Notes under the pieces: model-generated
The model's input: only the letters and a program-made list of their open reading frames with translations
Databases searched by the model: none
What the model was told of the DNA's origin: nothing
In this document: in pieces, positions 30,621-42,432 of the stretch
Numbering within the stretch: position 1 is the stretch's first letter
Layout: every line of letters starts with the position of its first letter
DNA from: Williamsoniiplasma somnilux
GTDB lineage: Bacteria > Bacillota_I > Bacilli_A > Mycoplasmatales > Mycoplasmataceae
Length of the DNA stretch: 64,000 nucleotides
Assembly: GCF_002804005.1 (NCBI RefSeq)
Contig: NZ_CP024965.1
Span: 372,001 to 436,000, forward strand
Reading direction: 5' to 3'
Position numbers and translations under genes: made by a program

Positions 30621-30644
30621 AAAAGAAAAAACCCTTAAGGGTTT
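30621..30644 (-). terminator. Hairpin after the PLD-helicase gene
   Basis: AAACCC-TTAA-GGGTTT followed on the minus strand by TTTCTTTT, about 20 bases after the stop codon. The stem is only 6 bp, so termination is probably partial. Confidence 0.6.
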
Positions 30645-30663
30645 AAGCGTTTTGAAAATTCTT

Positions 30664-33465
30664 TTAGTTCTTCATTGTTAATTCGAAAAAAATATTTCAA
30701 TTTCCGTTTGATTTTTTTTCTTCTTTAATAATTTTGATTTTTTTTGGTTTACCTAAAAATATTCCATACTTAGGGTTTCCTGTTTTTTCATATAAATTTT
30801 TACTATTACATAAAACATATATAGGTTTATATTGCTCAATTAAAGTTTTATATTCTTTAACTTCGCAGTTAATTCTTCAACCATCTGGAGATTCTCAATG
30901 TAAAACGCCAGTATTTCAATCATAAAAATTAGTATGTTTAAAAGCGGTGTTAATATTTTGTTCTCTTGCTTTAATAAATACAGAATCATTAACAATTTCA
31001 ATACCACGTTGAATTAATTTAGCTTCTATATTATCACCAATTATATAAGTTCCTATTAAAACTTGCATTTGAAGTTGATTGATATAAGTTCCATATAAAT
31101 CTTCTATTTTATTTTCTAATAAAATTTCACTTTCCAATTTTCAATTAAGCAAAAATATCAATTCATTTAATAATTCTTTTTTAGAAAAAATTTCTTTTAA
31201 AGCTTCTTGAATTGAACAAGATTTTTTATTAATTTCTTTTCTAGAGGTGAAGAAAAATGAAATAAACATTTCGACCACAAATCTTTTTTGGTGTGTTTTG
31301 TTTTCTAATAATTTTAAAAATTCAATAATAATTTTTTTGTGATTAAAAATAGAAAAAGATAAAAGTATATCGTAGTCATAACTACCAAAATTTGAAAAAT
31401 TACTATTTTTCTTAGAAAGTGATTTTTTCTTTTTATATAATTCATAAGTAGCTAATTGTGTGTCTTTGAAAAAGTTCTTGTATTTTTCGTAATCTAGAAC
31501 ACCTTTTTGATAGTTCTTTAAAATTGAATCTAAACTTTGCAATTTTCCGTACTCTGAAATTTTATCTAGTAATGTTTTTTTGTTCAATTTTGATAAATGC
31601 AAAATTGAGTCACCTGGCATTCATTTTTCAATAGTATTAAATTGATCTTTTTCAAGAGCAACCTTAATTGCACTAAGTGCTGTATTATTGTCACCGAAAA
31701 ACGCTTTTTGAATTAAGAAAGGATTATATTTCTTGTTGATATTTAAATCCACGTTATTAACAAAATCATAAATTTCTAAAATTTTGTTATCAAATTTTCT
31801 CAGACCTCTTCCTAGCTGTTGCAAGTATATTAAAAAGGATTGAGTCGGTCTTAAGAAAATAACGCTATTAATACTTGGAATATCTATCCCCTCATTTAAA
31901 ATGTTCACTGTGCATAAAAAATTTATTTTACCTTTTTGGAAATTATCTAAAATTTCACTTCTTTTAGTGTTGTTATCTTGAGAACTTAAACATTCAGCTT
32001 TTAAGTCGTTAGATTTTAAAAATTCAGCAATTGCATTTGCATGCTCTATATTTATACAAAACAAAACAGATTTTATTTCTTCGGTATATGGGATAATTTG
32101 TTCATTAATTGTCTTAAGTATTAATTTGTTTCGTTCTTTGTTGTTTAAACGTTTTGCCAGTTCTTTAGTATCATTAATGACATCAACCCCTTCAATATTG
32201 GTCTCGTCGTTTATAAAATAATAATTAAAATCACACAAATAACCTTTGTCTATAGCCTCGTGCAATCCTATTTCGTATACATATTTATTATCAAAATAAT
32301 TGGAAATGTTGAAGCCGTCAGTTCTTTCTGGTGTTGCAGTTAAACCGATCAAGTGTTTTGTTTTATTTGCTAAACGTTCGATAATTTCTTTTAAGCCATC
32401 AGCTTCAGAGTGGTGAACTTCATCAATTATTAAAAGATCAAAATCTTGTTGACTTATTCAATCTTTGTTCAAAATTGTTGATTGATATGTTGAAAAAATA
32501 AATGATTCCCCATTATACTTTTCGGTTTTGTTATAATTGCTAAAAAATTTAAAAATATATGATTCATTAACATTTTTTAAACTATATTTTAATGTTTCGA
32601 TGCTCGATTCAAGAATTTCGTTTCTTGGCGCAAGAAATAAAACTTTTGGAAAATCATTATTCTGATGATAATCTTGGTTATTGTAGTATTGTTCAATAAA
32701 ACTCATGATAGTAAAAGTTTTTCCTGTTCCAGTGGCCATAACTAATAAATGTTTGTTATTTCCATTTTTAATGTTTTCAAAAATTTTGCAAATTGCATTT
32801 TGTTGATAACCATAGAGTTTTTTGCTTTCATTTTTGGATTGAAGACTATGAAAATCAGTATCGGTTAACTCTTGTTGTCTTTTTAAAAAAGAATTTTTAA
32901 TTTGAACTTCATAACGTTCTTTTTTACTCATTGCTAAATTTAATTTTTCTCTATCTTCAATACTAAAAAAATTTTCTCTATCATTTCAAAGTTGATCAAA
33001 ATAATTATTGGCGTTATGAAAAACTGTAGGATTAAAAACTTCATCTATTCTTACACTTGTTTCTTTTCCTGTGTTCATACCTTTATCGGTTACATTTGAC
33101 GAGCCTACAAAAGCAACAGAAAGATTATTCGGTTTGATAAAAATCATATTCTTAGCGTGTAATCTTTCAATATTATTTTGATAACTATTTTCAATGACTA
33201 TTTCAATAATGTTTTTATTTTTAAAATTATTGTAAAGATTCTCTAATGCACCTAAGTCTAAAAATTTTGATGTTCCATCATAAGTTGTTGTTATTATTTT
33301 TAATTTTTTAATTGAAGAATTGTTTTCAATTATTTGTTTCAAAAATTTAGTCCCTAATTTAGAAATAAATGGACTAACAATTTTTACCTCAATTGCTCCT
33401 TCACTCGCAAGGTGTAAGTGAGCTTCCAGTTTCTTGGAAATAAATTCATTTCTTTCAATACTCAT
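30664..33465 (-). CDS. PLD nuclease-SF2 helicase-DUF3427-like fusion, putative restriction enzyme
   Basis: A single 933-aa protein with UGA=Trp. Residues 1-160 are a PLD-family nuclease with one HxK...GSxN motif (His103, Lys105; GSSN 121-124), as in BfiI-type enzymes. An SF2 helicase follows: ATGTGKT (244-250), DEVH (348-351), TATPERTDG (~376) and QQLGRGLR (549-556). The C-terminal ~330 residues resemble DUF3427, with a helical linker then LHWESPDGW near 855. PLD nuclease plus SF2 ATPase plus an m5C methyltransferase recalls the CglI/NgoAVII restriction systems, where nuclease and ATPase are separate proteins. First gene of the island, divergent from udk. Confidence 0.87.
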
Positions 33466-33609
33466 AATATAAACAGTTTAACAGATAACTCTGCTATTAT
33501 AAATCATTAGAATAAAAAATATCATATATAAAACTAAACAAATCAATTAAAAAATAACAGTAATGTTTGTTATAAATTTTATTTATAATAATATCTAGTG
33601 GAGTTTATT

Positions 33610-34254
33610 ATGAGAGAGAAAAAAATACCTGTTTATTTTATTATTATTGCTGGAGGAACAGCATCAGGTAAAACAACTTTAGCTAAAAAAATAGCTGAAT
33701 TAGCAGCTACTAACAAAACATCTGTAAGATATTGATCTATGGATAATTATTATAAAGATTTTGCCGAAATGTCTTTAGAAGAACGCAAAAAAATCAATTT
33801 TGATCACCCTAATTCATTAGACATCCAACTTTTAGTTGAACACATCAATAAATTCAAAAATCGCGAAGCAATTGAAGTGCCAATTTATGATTTTACAATT
33901 TTTTCGCGTTCAAATAAAACTTTGATTCTTGAGCCAGCGGATGTTATTATTTTGGATGGAATTTTAGCTTTACATATCCCTGAAATTAGAAATCATGGTG
34001 ATTTAAAGTTATTCATTAAAACTGCTGATGATATTAGATTTATTCGTCGTTTACAACGTGACGTGCATGAACGTGGTAGAACTTTGGAAAATGTTATTAA
34101 TCAATATTTGACCACCGTTAAACCAATGCATGATTTATTTGTTGAACCAAGCATTGATGTTGCTGATTTAATTGTTCCTTATTATGAAGGTAATGAGGTA
34201 GCAATGGATTTGGTAGCAACAAAAGCCAAAGCTATTATTGAAGAAAATAACTAA
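33610..34254 (+). CDS. udk: Uridine kinase
   Basis: A 214-aa nucleoside kinase. The P-loop is IAGGTASGKTTLAKKIA; MDNYYKDFAEM and FDHPNSLDIQLL are classic uridine kinase segments, and DVIILDGILALH, RRLQRDVHERGRT and TVKPMHDLFVEPS follow. It phosphorylates uridine and cytidine for salvage. UGA at 33733 is read as Trp. GGAG precedes the ATG. It has its own promoter region, shared with the divergent defence operon. Confidence 0.95.
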
Positions 34255-34285
34255 CTCGCTTTTTCTTTTTTAGAAATGAATTTTT

Positions 34286-34325
34286 AAAGACTTTTTTGTT
34301 TGTATAAAACAAAAAAGTCTTTTTA
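34286..34325 (+). terminator. Terminator of udk
   Basis: AAAGACTTTTTTGTTT and AAACAAAAAAGTCTTT form a perfect 16-bp stem with a T-rich tail. Confidence 0.88.
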
Positions 34326-34418
34326 ATTTAAATATAGTAAAAAAATGAAAATCGGAAATAGAATAATAAAAAAATGGAAATCAAAAAATAAAAAAAATAA
34401 TCATTTCTTTGCTTAGCA

Positions 34419-34446
34419 TTGTTAAATGAAAACACAATAATATAAT
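34419..34446 (+). promoter_or_regulatory. Candidate promoter of the ETX/MTX2-like toxin gene
   Basis: TTGTTA and TATAAT are 16 bases apart, in a ~220-bp gap that holds no gene. The transcript would have a leader of about 95 bases before the ATG at 34549. Confidence 0.55.
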
Positions 34447-34548
34447 AATCGCGAAATCAAGAGTTATTAAGCTTTTGCTTTCGAAATTAAATCATTTATA
34501 AGCCGTTTTTACTTGAAGTAAAAATAAAGAGAGAAGGATGATACACGT

Positions 34549-35481
34549 ATGAAATTTTTACTACCACTTTTATTAACAAGTAGTATAGCAGCCGGAACTG
34601 CCGGTTCTTTAGAATTGAATAGACACAGTCTTGTTGTTTATAATCAAGAACATGATAATTTACTAAAAAAAGCCGCTGATGATGATCCGTACACAAACTA
34701 CAAATCAGTACCAAATCTTTTGTCAGAATACGTAGAACTATATATTAGAGAACTGATTGCCAAAGGTAGTTCAAAATTTCAAAATGCCTATCTTGACGAA
34801 TTAGGTTTGGATTTTTATATTTTTCAGATAATGGCACCTTCAGGTGGAGATGCTATTTTAAAACATGAAAAATTATTATCTTCTCAAAAGAATCTTGTGC
34901 ATACAGAAACAGATACATTAACAAATAATACAGATAGTCCCCAAACTTTAAAATCAGCTGGTTATTCATGAAAACGCGCCAATAGTTTAACTAGTACAAC
35001 TTCGGGTAATGCTGGTGTAATTATGGAATTTCCAATTAAAATTTTTACCTTTAAATTAAATTTAAATATTCAATACACTCATTCAATAACAACTACAACT
35101 GATATAACTTTGACTTCTCCAGAGCAATCCATATTAGTTCAACCTCACTCTACAAGAAAAATTACCTCTAAATTATATGAGAATAAAAATAGTTATAATT
35201 ATATCGTTAACCATGAAGTTTTTGGTAATTATAATTTTAGAGATATAAAAATACACTTTGGATTTAAAGCTAGATTAGCAGGAGATAAAAATTTCACCTT
35301 TTTTGCCTTAGATTTAAAACTATACGATTTTTTCAATAGTATATTCATGGCAATTGGTAAAAAACCAAGTGAAAACGACTCGTTTTATTACAAAGGTGAT
35401 GATAATAACGTAAAGTTTTATTTAAATGTTCCAATTAAAGTTGATCTTTTAGAAAATTCTTTAGAAGTAGTTTTAAATTAA
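34549..35481 (+). CDS. Secreted ETX/MTX2-family beta-pore-forming toxin-like protein
   Basis: A 310-aa protein starting with a Sec signal peptide (hydrophobic LLPLLLTSSIAAGTAG, no lipobox Cys). The central part has the ETX/MTX2 pattern: an amphipathic Ser/Thr-rich strand region opened by LTNNTDSPQTL, then SLTSTTSG, a TTTTDITLTSP strand, and SILVQPHSTRKITSKLY, equivalent to the family's VPP-x-x-x-x-V segment. Known members (Clostridium epsilon toxin, Lysinibacillus Mtx2/3) are aerolysin-type pore formers. One UGA (34969) is read as Trp. GAGAAGG precedes the ATG. It has its own promoter and terminator. The target is unknown; an insect host is plausible. Confidence 0.82.
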
Positions 35482-35494
35482 CAAATAAATATTA

Positions 35495-35520
35495 AACACC
35501 AGCTAAGCTGGTGTTTTTTT
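35495..35520 (+). terminator. Terminator of the toxin-like gene
   Basis: AACACCAGC-TAA-GCTGGTGTT followed by a T run. Confidence 0.9.
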
Positions 35521-35612
35521 GTTTTAAAAGATTTTATAAAAGTTCATTATAATTTTCAATTTATAAATACCTAATTTAAAAGAATATAATATTTTTAAGA
35601 CGGAGGCATAAA

Positions 35613-36971
35613 ATGAAAATTAATGAAAACATTTTAAATAGCAAATATTTTGATGAAGCATTAGAACATTTATTAAAAGTTTTAGCAATCCCCAGTGAAC
35701 AAGGTGAACCTGTTAAAGGAGCTGTCTTTGGTGCAAAAACCAAAGAAGCTTTGGAATATACCTTAAATTTAGCTAAAAAATGAGGTTTGAAAACTCATTT
35801 AGATGCTGATGGTAGTTATGGTTTTTTAGAATATGGGCAAGGCAGTGATGTTTTTTTGATAGCCCCACACCTTGATGTGGTGACTGCTGCAAATCCTGAC
35901 AAATGAGAACATCATCCATACAAACCCATTATTAAAGATGACAAAATTTATGCTCGAGGGGCATTAGACGATAAAGGTCCAGCTTACATGGTTTTATTTG
36001 CCTTTAAATATTTAATGGATAACGGTTGAATGCCAAAGAATTATTTAATAAGAATTGTCTTTGGTTTAGATGAAGAAAAGGAAATGCGCTGCTTAAAAAA
36101 ATATGTTAGAGATTTTGGAGCTCCAACGATTGGTTTCACCCCTGATGGTGTTTTCCCATGCGTCTATGCCGAAAAAGCTTGATCTAATGTTAATTTAACC
36201 GGAAAATATAATTCTTCATTAACAATCAGAAAAGGCATTGAATCTCAAGATTACAACGTTGTTATTGATCACGTTATTTATAATGGTGACAAAACTGGTG
36301 AAATAGCAAAATATCTAACAAAACACAAAATTGAAAATCAAATTATTAATTCAGAATTACATGTTTTTGGAAAACCCGCTCATGGAAGCATGCCTGAATT
36401 AGGAGTTAATGCAGCAATTTGATTATTAAAAGCTATTGATGAAGTTAAAATACATCATCCGTTAGCGGAATTTGTAAGTAAATATTTCTTTGATAGTTAT
36501 GATGTCAAAAAAATATTTGGGGACTTAACTGATGAAACAGGAGGTTTAACAGCATGTATTGGGTATATAAAATTAGAAAAAGATAAATATAAATTAGGAA
36601 TTAATTTCAGAGTTCCAGCAACTAAATTAGACCAAATTCATGTAATTGCTCCTTTAGAGCAAAAAACAGAACCTTATAAAATGAAAGTAGCTATTAAGGG
36701 CAACTTAATACCTATCTTCTTTAGAAAAGATCGTAAAATTGTTAAAACAATGGTCGAAGTTTATAATAAAGTTACAGGTAACAATTTACCACCGTTCCCA
36801 ATGGGTGGAGGAACTTATGCTAAAGTCGTTCCTAATTTAATTGCTTGTGGGATAATTGATAATTTAGATAATGCATCAGCTCATCAATATAACGAATGAG
36901 TTGATATAGAAAACTTAAAAAGAGCTTTGAATGTTTATGCTAACTTGATTGTTGAATTAGAAAAATCTTAG
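35613..36971 (+). CDS. M20-family dipeptidase (PepV-like)
   Basis: A 452-aa zinc peptidase. PHLDV (metal His and catalytic Asp), ARGALDDKGPAYM (bridging Asp), GLDEEKEM (catalytic and metal Glu) and FGKPAHGSMPE are M20 motifs. Near the C-terminus PMGGGTYAKV and the final His in SAHQYNEW complete the site. This matches PepV/carnosinase-like dipeptidases, which trim dipeptides in the cytosol. Several UGA codons are read as Trp. A CGGAGG ribosome site precedes the ATG, and a TATAAT at 35585 suggests its own promoter. Confidence 0.9.
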
Positions 36972-37047
36972 ATTAATTACCGAATAAGAAAAAAATAACC
37001 TTAAAAAATATTGTAAAATTAATTTAAAGGATGTTAGGTTATTAAAG

Positions 37048-37509
37048 ATGAGTGAACTAGATCTTAAAGAAAAAGAATTAGAATTCGTAAAAAGACAAGA
37101 AAATGTTCTTGACCAAAAAATCAATTTTTTAACGTTTATTTTTAGTGTTTTGTGAAGTCCGATTATCGCATTCACTTTCTCGAATTTAGAAAAATTTGAC
37201 ACAATCCAAATCGTTTTAATTATTTCTGTATTTTTAATTATTTTTATTTCAATAGTTTTATTAATTAATCCTAAATTACCAACTCTTTTTAAAAAAAGAA
37301 ATGAAGAAGAAAATACAAAATACAAAAAACATAATATTTATAGTGATAGTTATGATAATTGAAATGTTGAAAATTATGAAAGACATCTCGATTATCAAAT
37401 AGAACATTCTTTGAAAATATTTAGGAGAAAATCAAAAAGAATAATTTTTATTTCCATATTTCAAATTGTGTTTTTTATAACTTCTGTTCTTATTATTTTC
37501 TTCCTATAA
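37048..37509 (+). CDS. Small membrane protein, unknown function
   Basis: A 153-aa protein, open with UGA=Trp. A charged N-terminal helix (~25 residues, possibly coiled coil) is followed by two membrane helices (FLTFIFSVLWSPIIAFTF; VLIISVFLIIFISIVLLI). A ~55-residue charged loop and a C-terminal helix (IIFISIFQIVFFITSVLIIFFL) complete it. Topology is a little like SLATT/PycTM-type membrane effectors, but I cannot identify a family motif and no nucleotide cyclase is adjacent. AAAGG plus TTAGG upstream give a weak ribosome site. Confidence 0.6.
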
Positions 37510-37514
37510 AGCTA

Positions 37515-37550
37515 AAAAAACTTACAAAAATTTTGTTTTGTAAGTTTTTT
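37515..37550. terminator. Bidirectional terminator between the membrane protein and pnuC
   Basis: AAAAAACTTACAAAA pairs with TTTTGTAAGTTTTTT over 15 bp; T-rich on both strands between convergent genes. Confidence 0.85.
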
Positions 37551-37555
37551 TAAAT

Positions 37556-38464
37556 TTAAACATTTAACAATTCAGTTTTATTTAACCATTTATTAACAAA
37601 CAATCATTTTTTAATCTCTCATGATCATAAACCAGCAAGTGCTGAAAATGTTCAAAAAACATATTGAAGAAGAATTGTTGGGTCTCAACCATTAACAACT
37701 GGCGTATATTTAATAATTGTGAAAAAATCAACAATTAATCATGCGTATCATTGTTGCGGAACTTTTACAGCCTGTAATAAGATTCCAACTGTATTAAATG
37801 TACTTGTAACAGAATCGAATCAAGTTCCAATTGTTGTAGCAGTGTTGTTAGGATTAATTGCACTTGTGATTGCCGGAATTTCAAAATACCAAATTATTAG
37901 AAATAATAACGAAAGATAAACCGAAAAAAATCAAATTTGCATCTTTTTTTCTTTACTTAATTTAATATCTTCGACTTCAACCGGGTTTTTAGCTCAAATA
38001 TATCATCCCAAAATTAGCGAAACAGGCATAATCAATAACATTATTTGAGCATCACCAACATATTTAAAATTTAAGGCAAACAAACCATACCCAAGAACAT
38101 TTATCATTGATCAAAAGAAACCACTTATTTTTCCTTTTAAAATTAAAATTAACGAAAGAATTCCTGCTGAAGATGAAATTACATTCATTTGCGAAAGAAT
38201 TGCATTTAACCAAGGAATCGGAATAAAGGCCTCATTATTATTAAATGCTGCATAAGCACTATAAAAATTTAGCGAATAATTGTTATTGATTAAATCAGTA
38301 AAATTAAAAACTCCTGTAAGAATAAAAAGCACAATCGTTACACATATAATTATTCGTAAAGTCTTGCTCAATTCTAAAAATTCCTTTTTGATAGTTTTAC
38401 ATCCTAAAAATCCATATTTTTTCAAGGTTATCTTAAAATTATCGATATTATTTTGATTTGTCAT
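37556..38464 (-). CDS. pnuC: PnuC-family nicotinamide riboside/vitamin transporter
   Basis: A 302-aa membrane protein. The minus frame runs through many UGA=Trp codons to TAA at 37556. It has about seven membrane helices and PnuC-typical Trp-rich segments: ILGWYIWAKNP, a conserved WFDSVTSTFNTVGILLQA region, KVPQQWYAWLIVDFFTIIKY, and a final LWSWEIKKWLFVNKW. PnuC proteins move nicotinamide riboside or related vitamins by facilitated diffusion. The second ATG (38464) is used because AGGAG lies 5 bases before it; ATG 38467 is 2 bases away. Nicotinamide riboside is the likeliest substrate but riboflavin- and thiamine-specific relatives exist. Confidence 0.83.
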
Positions 38465-38605
38465 CATCTCTCCTTTGTTAGTGAAAATAAAATTTATATT
38501 ATTCTATTTAATTCTATGATATTTTATTCAAATTCAATAATAAAACCATCTTTGTTTAGTAATTTACACTTAGGAGCATTTATATTGAAATAAGTTTTGA
38601 AAATT

Positions 38606-38640
38606 ATAAAACCAGCACTATAAAATGCTGGTTTTATTTT
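38606..38640. terminator. Terminator after the chitinase gene
   Basis: ATAAAACCAGCA and TGCTGGTTTTAT form a perfect 12-bp stem around an 8-base loop. It lies downstream of the minus-strand chitinase gene and upstream of pnuC. Confidence 0.8.
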
Positions 38641-38684
38641 TTAGTTATTATTTAATCTTAAAAAATGTTTTTTATAATATTGTT

Positions 38685-39740
38685 TTATTTATAAAATTCA
38701 TCTTTGTAAATATTTGCGAAATTATAATTAGTGTTTTTATCTCAATTGATTGATCATGTCATCATTCCACGTAGATAAATATTTTTAGATTTTAAATAAG
38801 AGGTAGCTTTTTTGATGTCACCAGCTTTAACTTGCCCATTTGCTGCAGCATCATTATTTGCTGGTAAACCAAGTACTAATTTATCGGCATCTATTTGATA
38901 AAAATTATCTTTACCTGTTGTAATGTATTTACTGATTAAGTATAAAAATTCGGCTTTATTTTTAACATTATTTTGTGGTAGTCATCACAAGCCATTCAAG
39001 CCCAATTCTTTTTGTTCATCAGCGAAAACGTTTACTCCATCTCCGGCTTGATTGTAAAATTGAGGGTTAATTCAATCATAATAACCTTCTAAACCAGCCA
39101 TATATGGAATATACTCTCCCCCAATATGCATGTAAGGGAATTCTGGGGCCATTGTTATATAGAAATATTTATTCTTGGTTTTTAAATAATCTTTTACTTC
39201 ACGTAAAGCTTGGGGGATAACGGTTCTATTATCAGCGTAATTAATTGCATTTTGTTCTAAATCAATGTCAATTCCATCAAATCCATAATCATTAACCAAA
39301 CTAATAATTTTAGCTTTAAAAGCTTCTAAATCTGATGATTTCAAATAAATTTGTGCATCAGCACCACCAAGTGACAAGATAACTTTTTGTCCACGATCAT
39401 GTAAAATTTTAACTTGATTTTTAAATTCCTGATTTTTTTGAGCTTGAGTTCAATTTCCACGATTTGGCATTGCTGGAACAAAATCAGGAATTCTGTTTCC
39501 ATATGCTGCTTTTAAGAATGATACATTAATAAAGTCGTAATCTTGTGGAACATCTGTTAGATCCATGTATTTAGCAAGACCACCCTTGTAACCGCCTCCG
39601 TTATCTCAGTTATGTCAATAACCTATCAAAAGACTATCATTTTTGATTTGATTCATATTTTGATCTTGATTTTGTAGAAGTGCTGCGGCATTACCGGCAC
39701 CAATTCCTGAAATACTTAATAAAGATAATAAAACTTTCAT
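38685..39740 (-). CDS. Secreted GH18 chitinase
   Basis: A 351-aa protein with an N-terminal signal-like helix (VLLSLLSISGIGAGNAAAL, no lipobox). The GH18 barrel follows: LLIGYWHNWDNGGG, VILSLGGADAQ, the catalytic DGIDIDLE (Glu162 as acid, Asp158/160 upstream), ITMAPEFP, INPQFYNQ and a final MTWSINWDK. It has no chitin-binding module, so it is a minimal catalytic domain. GGAG lies ~8 bases before the ATG. It would release chito-oligosaccharides outside the cell, whose GlcNAc could feed nagA ~10 kb away. GH18 also includes non-chitinase members, but all catalytic residues are present. Confidence 0.9.
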
Positions 39741-39916
39741 TTTAATGTTCTCCATTTCTTGGGGCTTATTTATATAAACCTTAATTTTATTTTAAAAATA
39801 TTTTTGCAATTGTGTTTAAATCATTCTAGTTATTTAAAAATTTAAATTAGCTGTGTTTTTTAAAAATTTGGAAAGTAAATATTTATTTTTTACACATATA
39901 GTAGTCATTTTTAACA

Positions 39917-39941
39917 TTTTTAACACTAATTGTGTTAAAAA
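39917..39941. repeat. Inverted repeat TTTTTAACAC/GTGTTAAAAA near the chitinase promoter
   Basis: A 10-bp perfect repeat around TAATT, about 180 bp upstream of the chitinase start; it overlaps the direct repeat TTAACATTTTTAACA (39911-39925). Operator-like. Confidence 0.55.
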
Positions 39942-40269
39942 TCTTTTAAAAATAAGCAATGTTTGAAATATCTTTAGTTCTATTTAAAATAATTACTAAA
40001 TATTACTAATTGTTTTTTTACACAATTTTGTTAATAAAAACAACATTAATTTTTTAATATATCTTGTTGTTGAGTGCTTTAAAATTTGCCACTTTTTTCA
40101 AATCTTTTATTAAATACATTTTTACAGTTCAAGAGCTTAACCTACCTTTTAAACAAACCATAAAAAATAATTTCTTTATTAAAATGACTTAGAAAATAAA
40201 CAAAAAATGAAAAGTGAAAATTTTAGTAAATGTTGTTTGCACTTATAAATATAAAATAATCGTTTGTCA

Positions 40270-40313
40270 AAAATTAACAATAAATTTGTGTTAATAAATT
40301 TATTGTTAATTTT
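40270..40313. repeat. 18-bp perfect inverted repeat upstream of parE
   Basis: Arms 40270-40287 and 40296-40313 pair perfectly around an 8-base loop (GTGTTAAT), ~150 bp before parE. It lacks GC pairs and a good T tail, so a protein-binding site or a weak structural element is likelier than a terminator. Confidence 0.6.
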
Positions 40314-40431
40314 ATTTATTTAAAAATGTTTATAAAAATTTAATAAATAATATTTTTATAATTGTGGAAAAGTGGAAAAAATATCACTTTTCTTTTTAAT
40401 TTTATATAATTAATATAAATTATTTAGTTAA

Positions 40432-42411
<1,980 letters not shown>

Positions 42412-42432
42412 CAGAAAGGAAGTTTAAAATTT

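Noticed and set aside
26040..33465. The many short standard-code frames in the defence island read as decayed pseudogenes
   Set aside because: All breaks are TGA codons at conserved or plausible Trp positions; with UGA=Trp each of the four genes is intact from a start to a TAA stop.
26040..33465. Mobile element or prophage carrying the defence genes
   Set aside because: No integrase, transposase, flanking direct repeat or adjacent tRNA was seen; only the operon itself is accessory.
37719..37919. A 66-aa plus-strand frame with a hydrophobic C-terminus
   Set aside because: It is the antisense shadow of pnuC. The minus-strand frame is continuous from 38464 to 37556 with UGA=Trp and carries family segments; the plus frame has no ribosome site.
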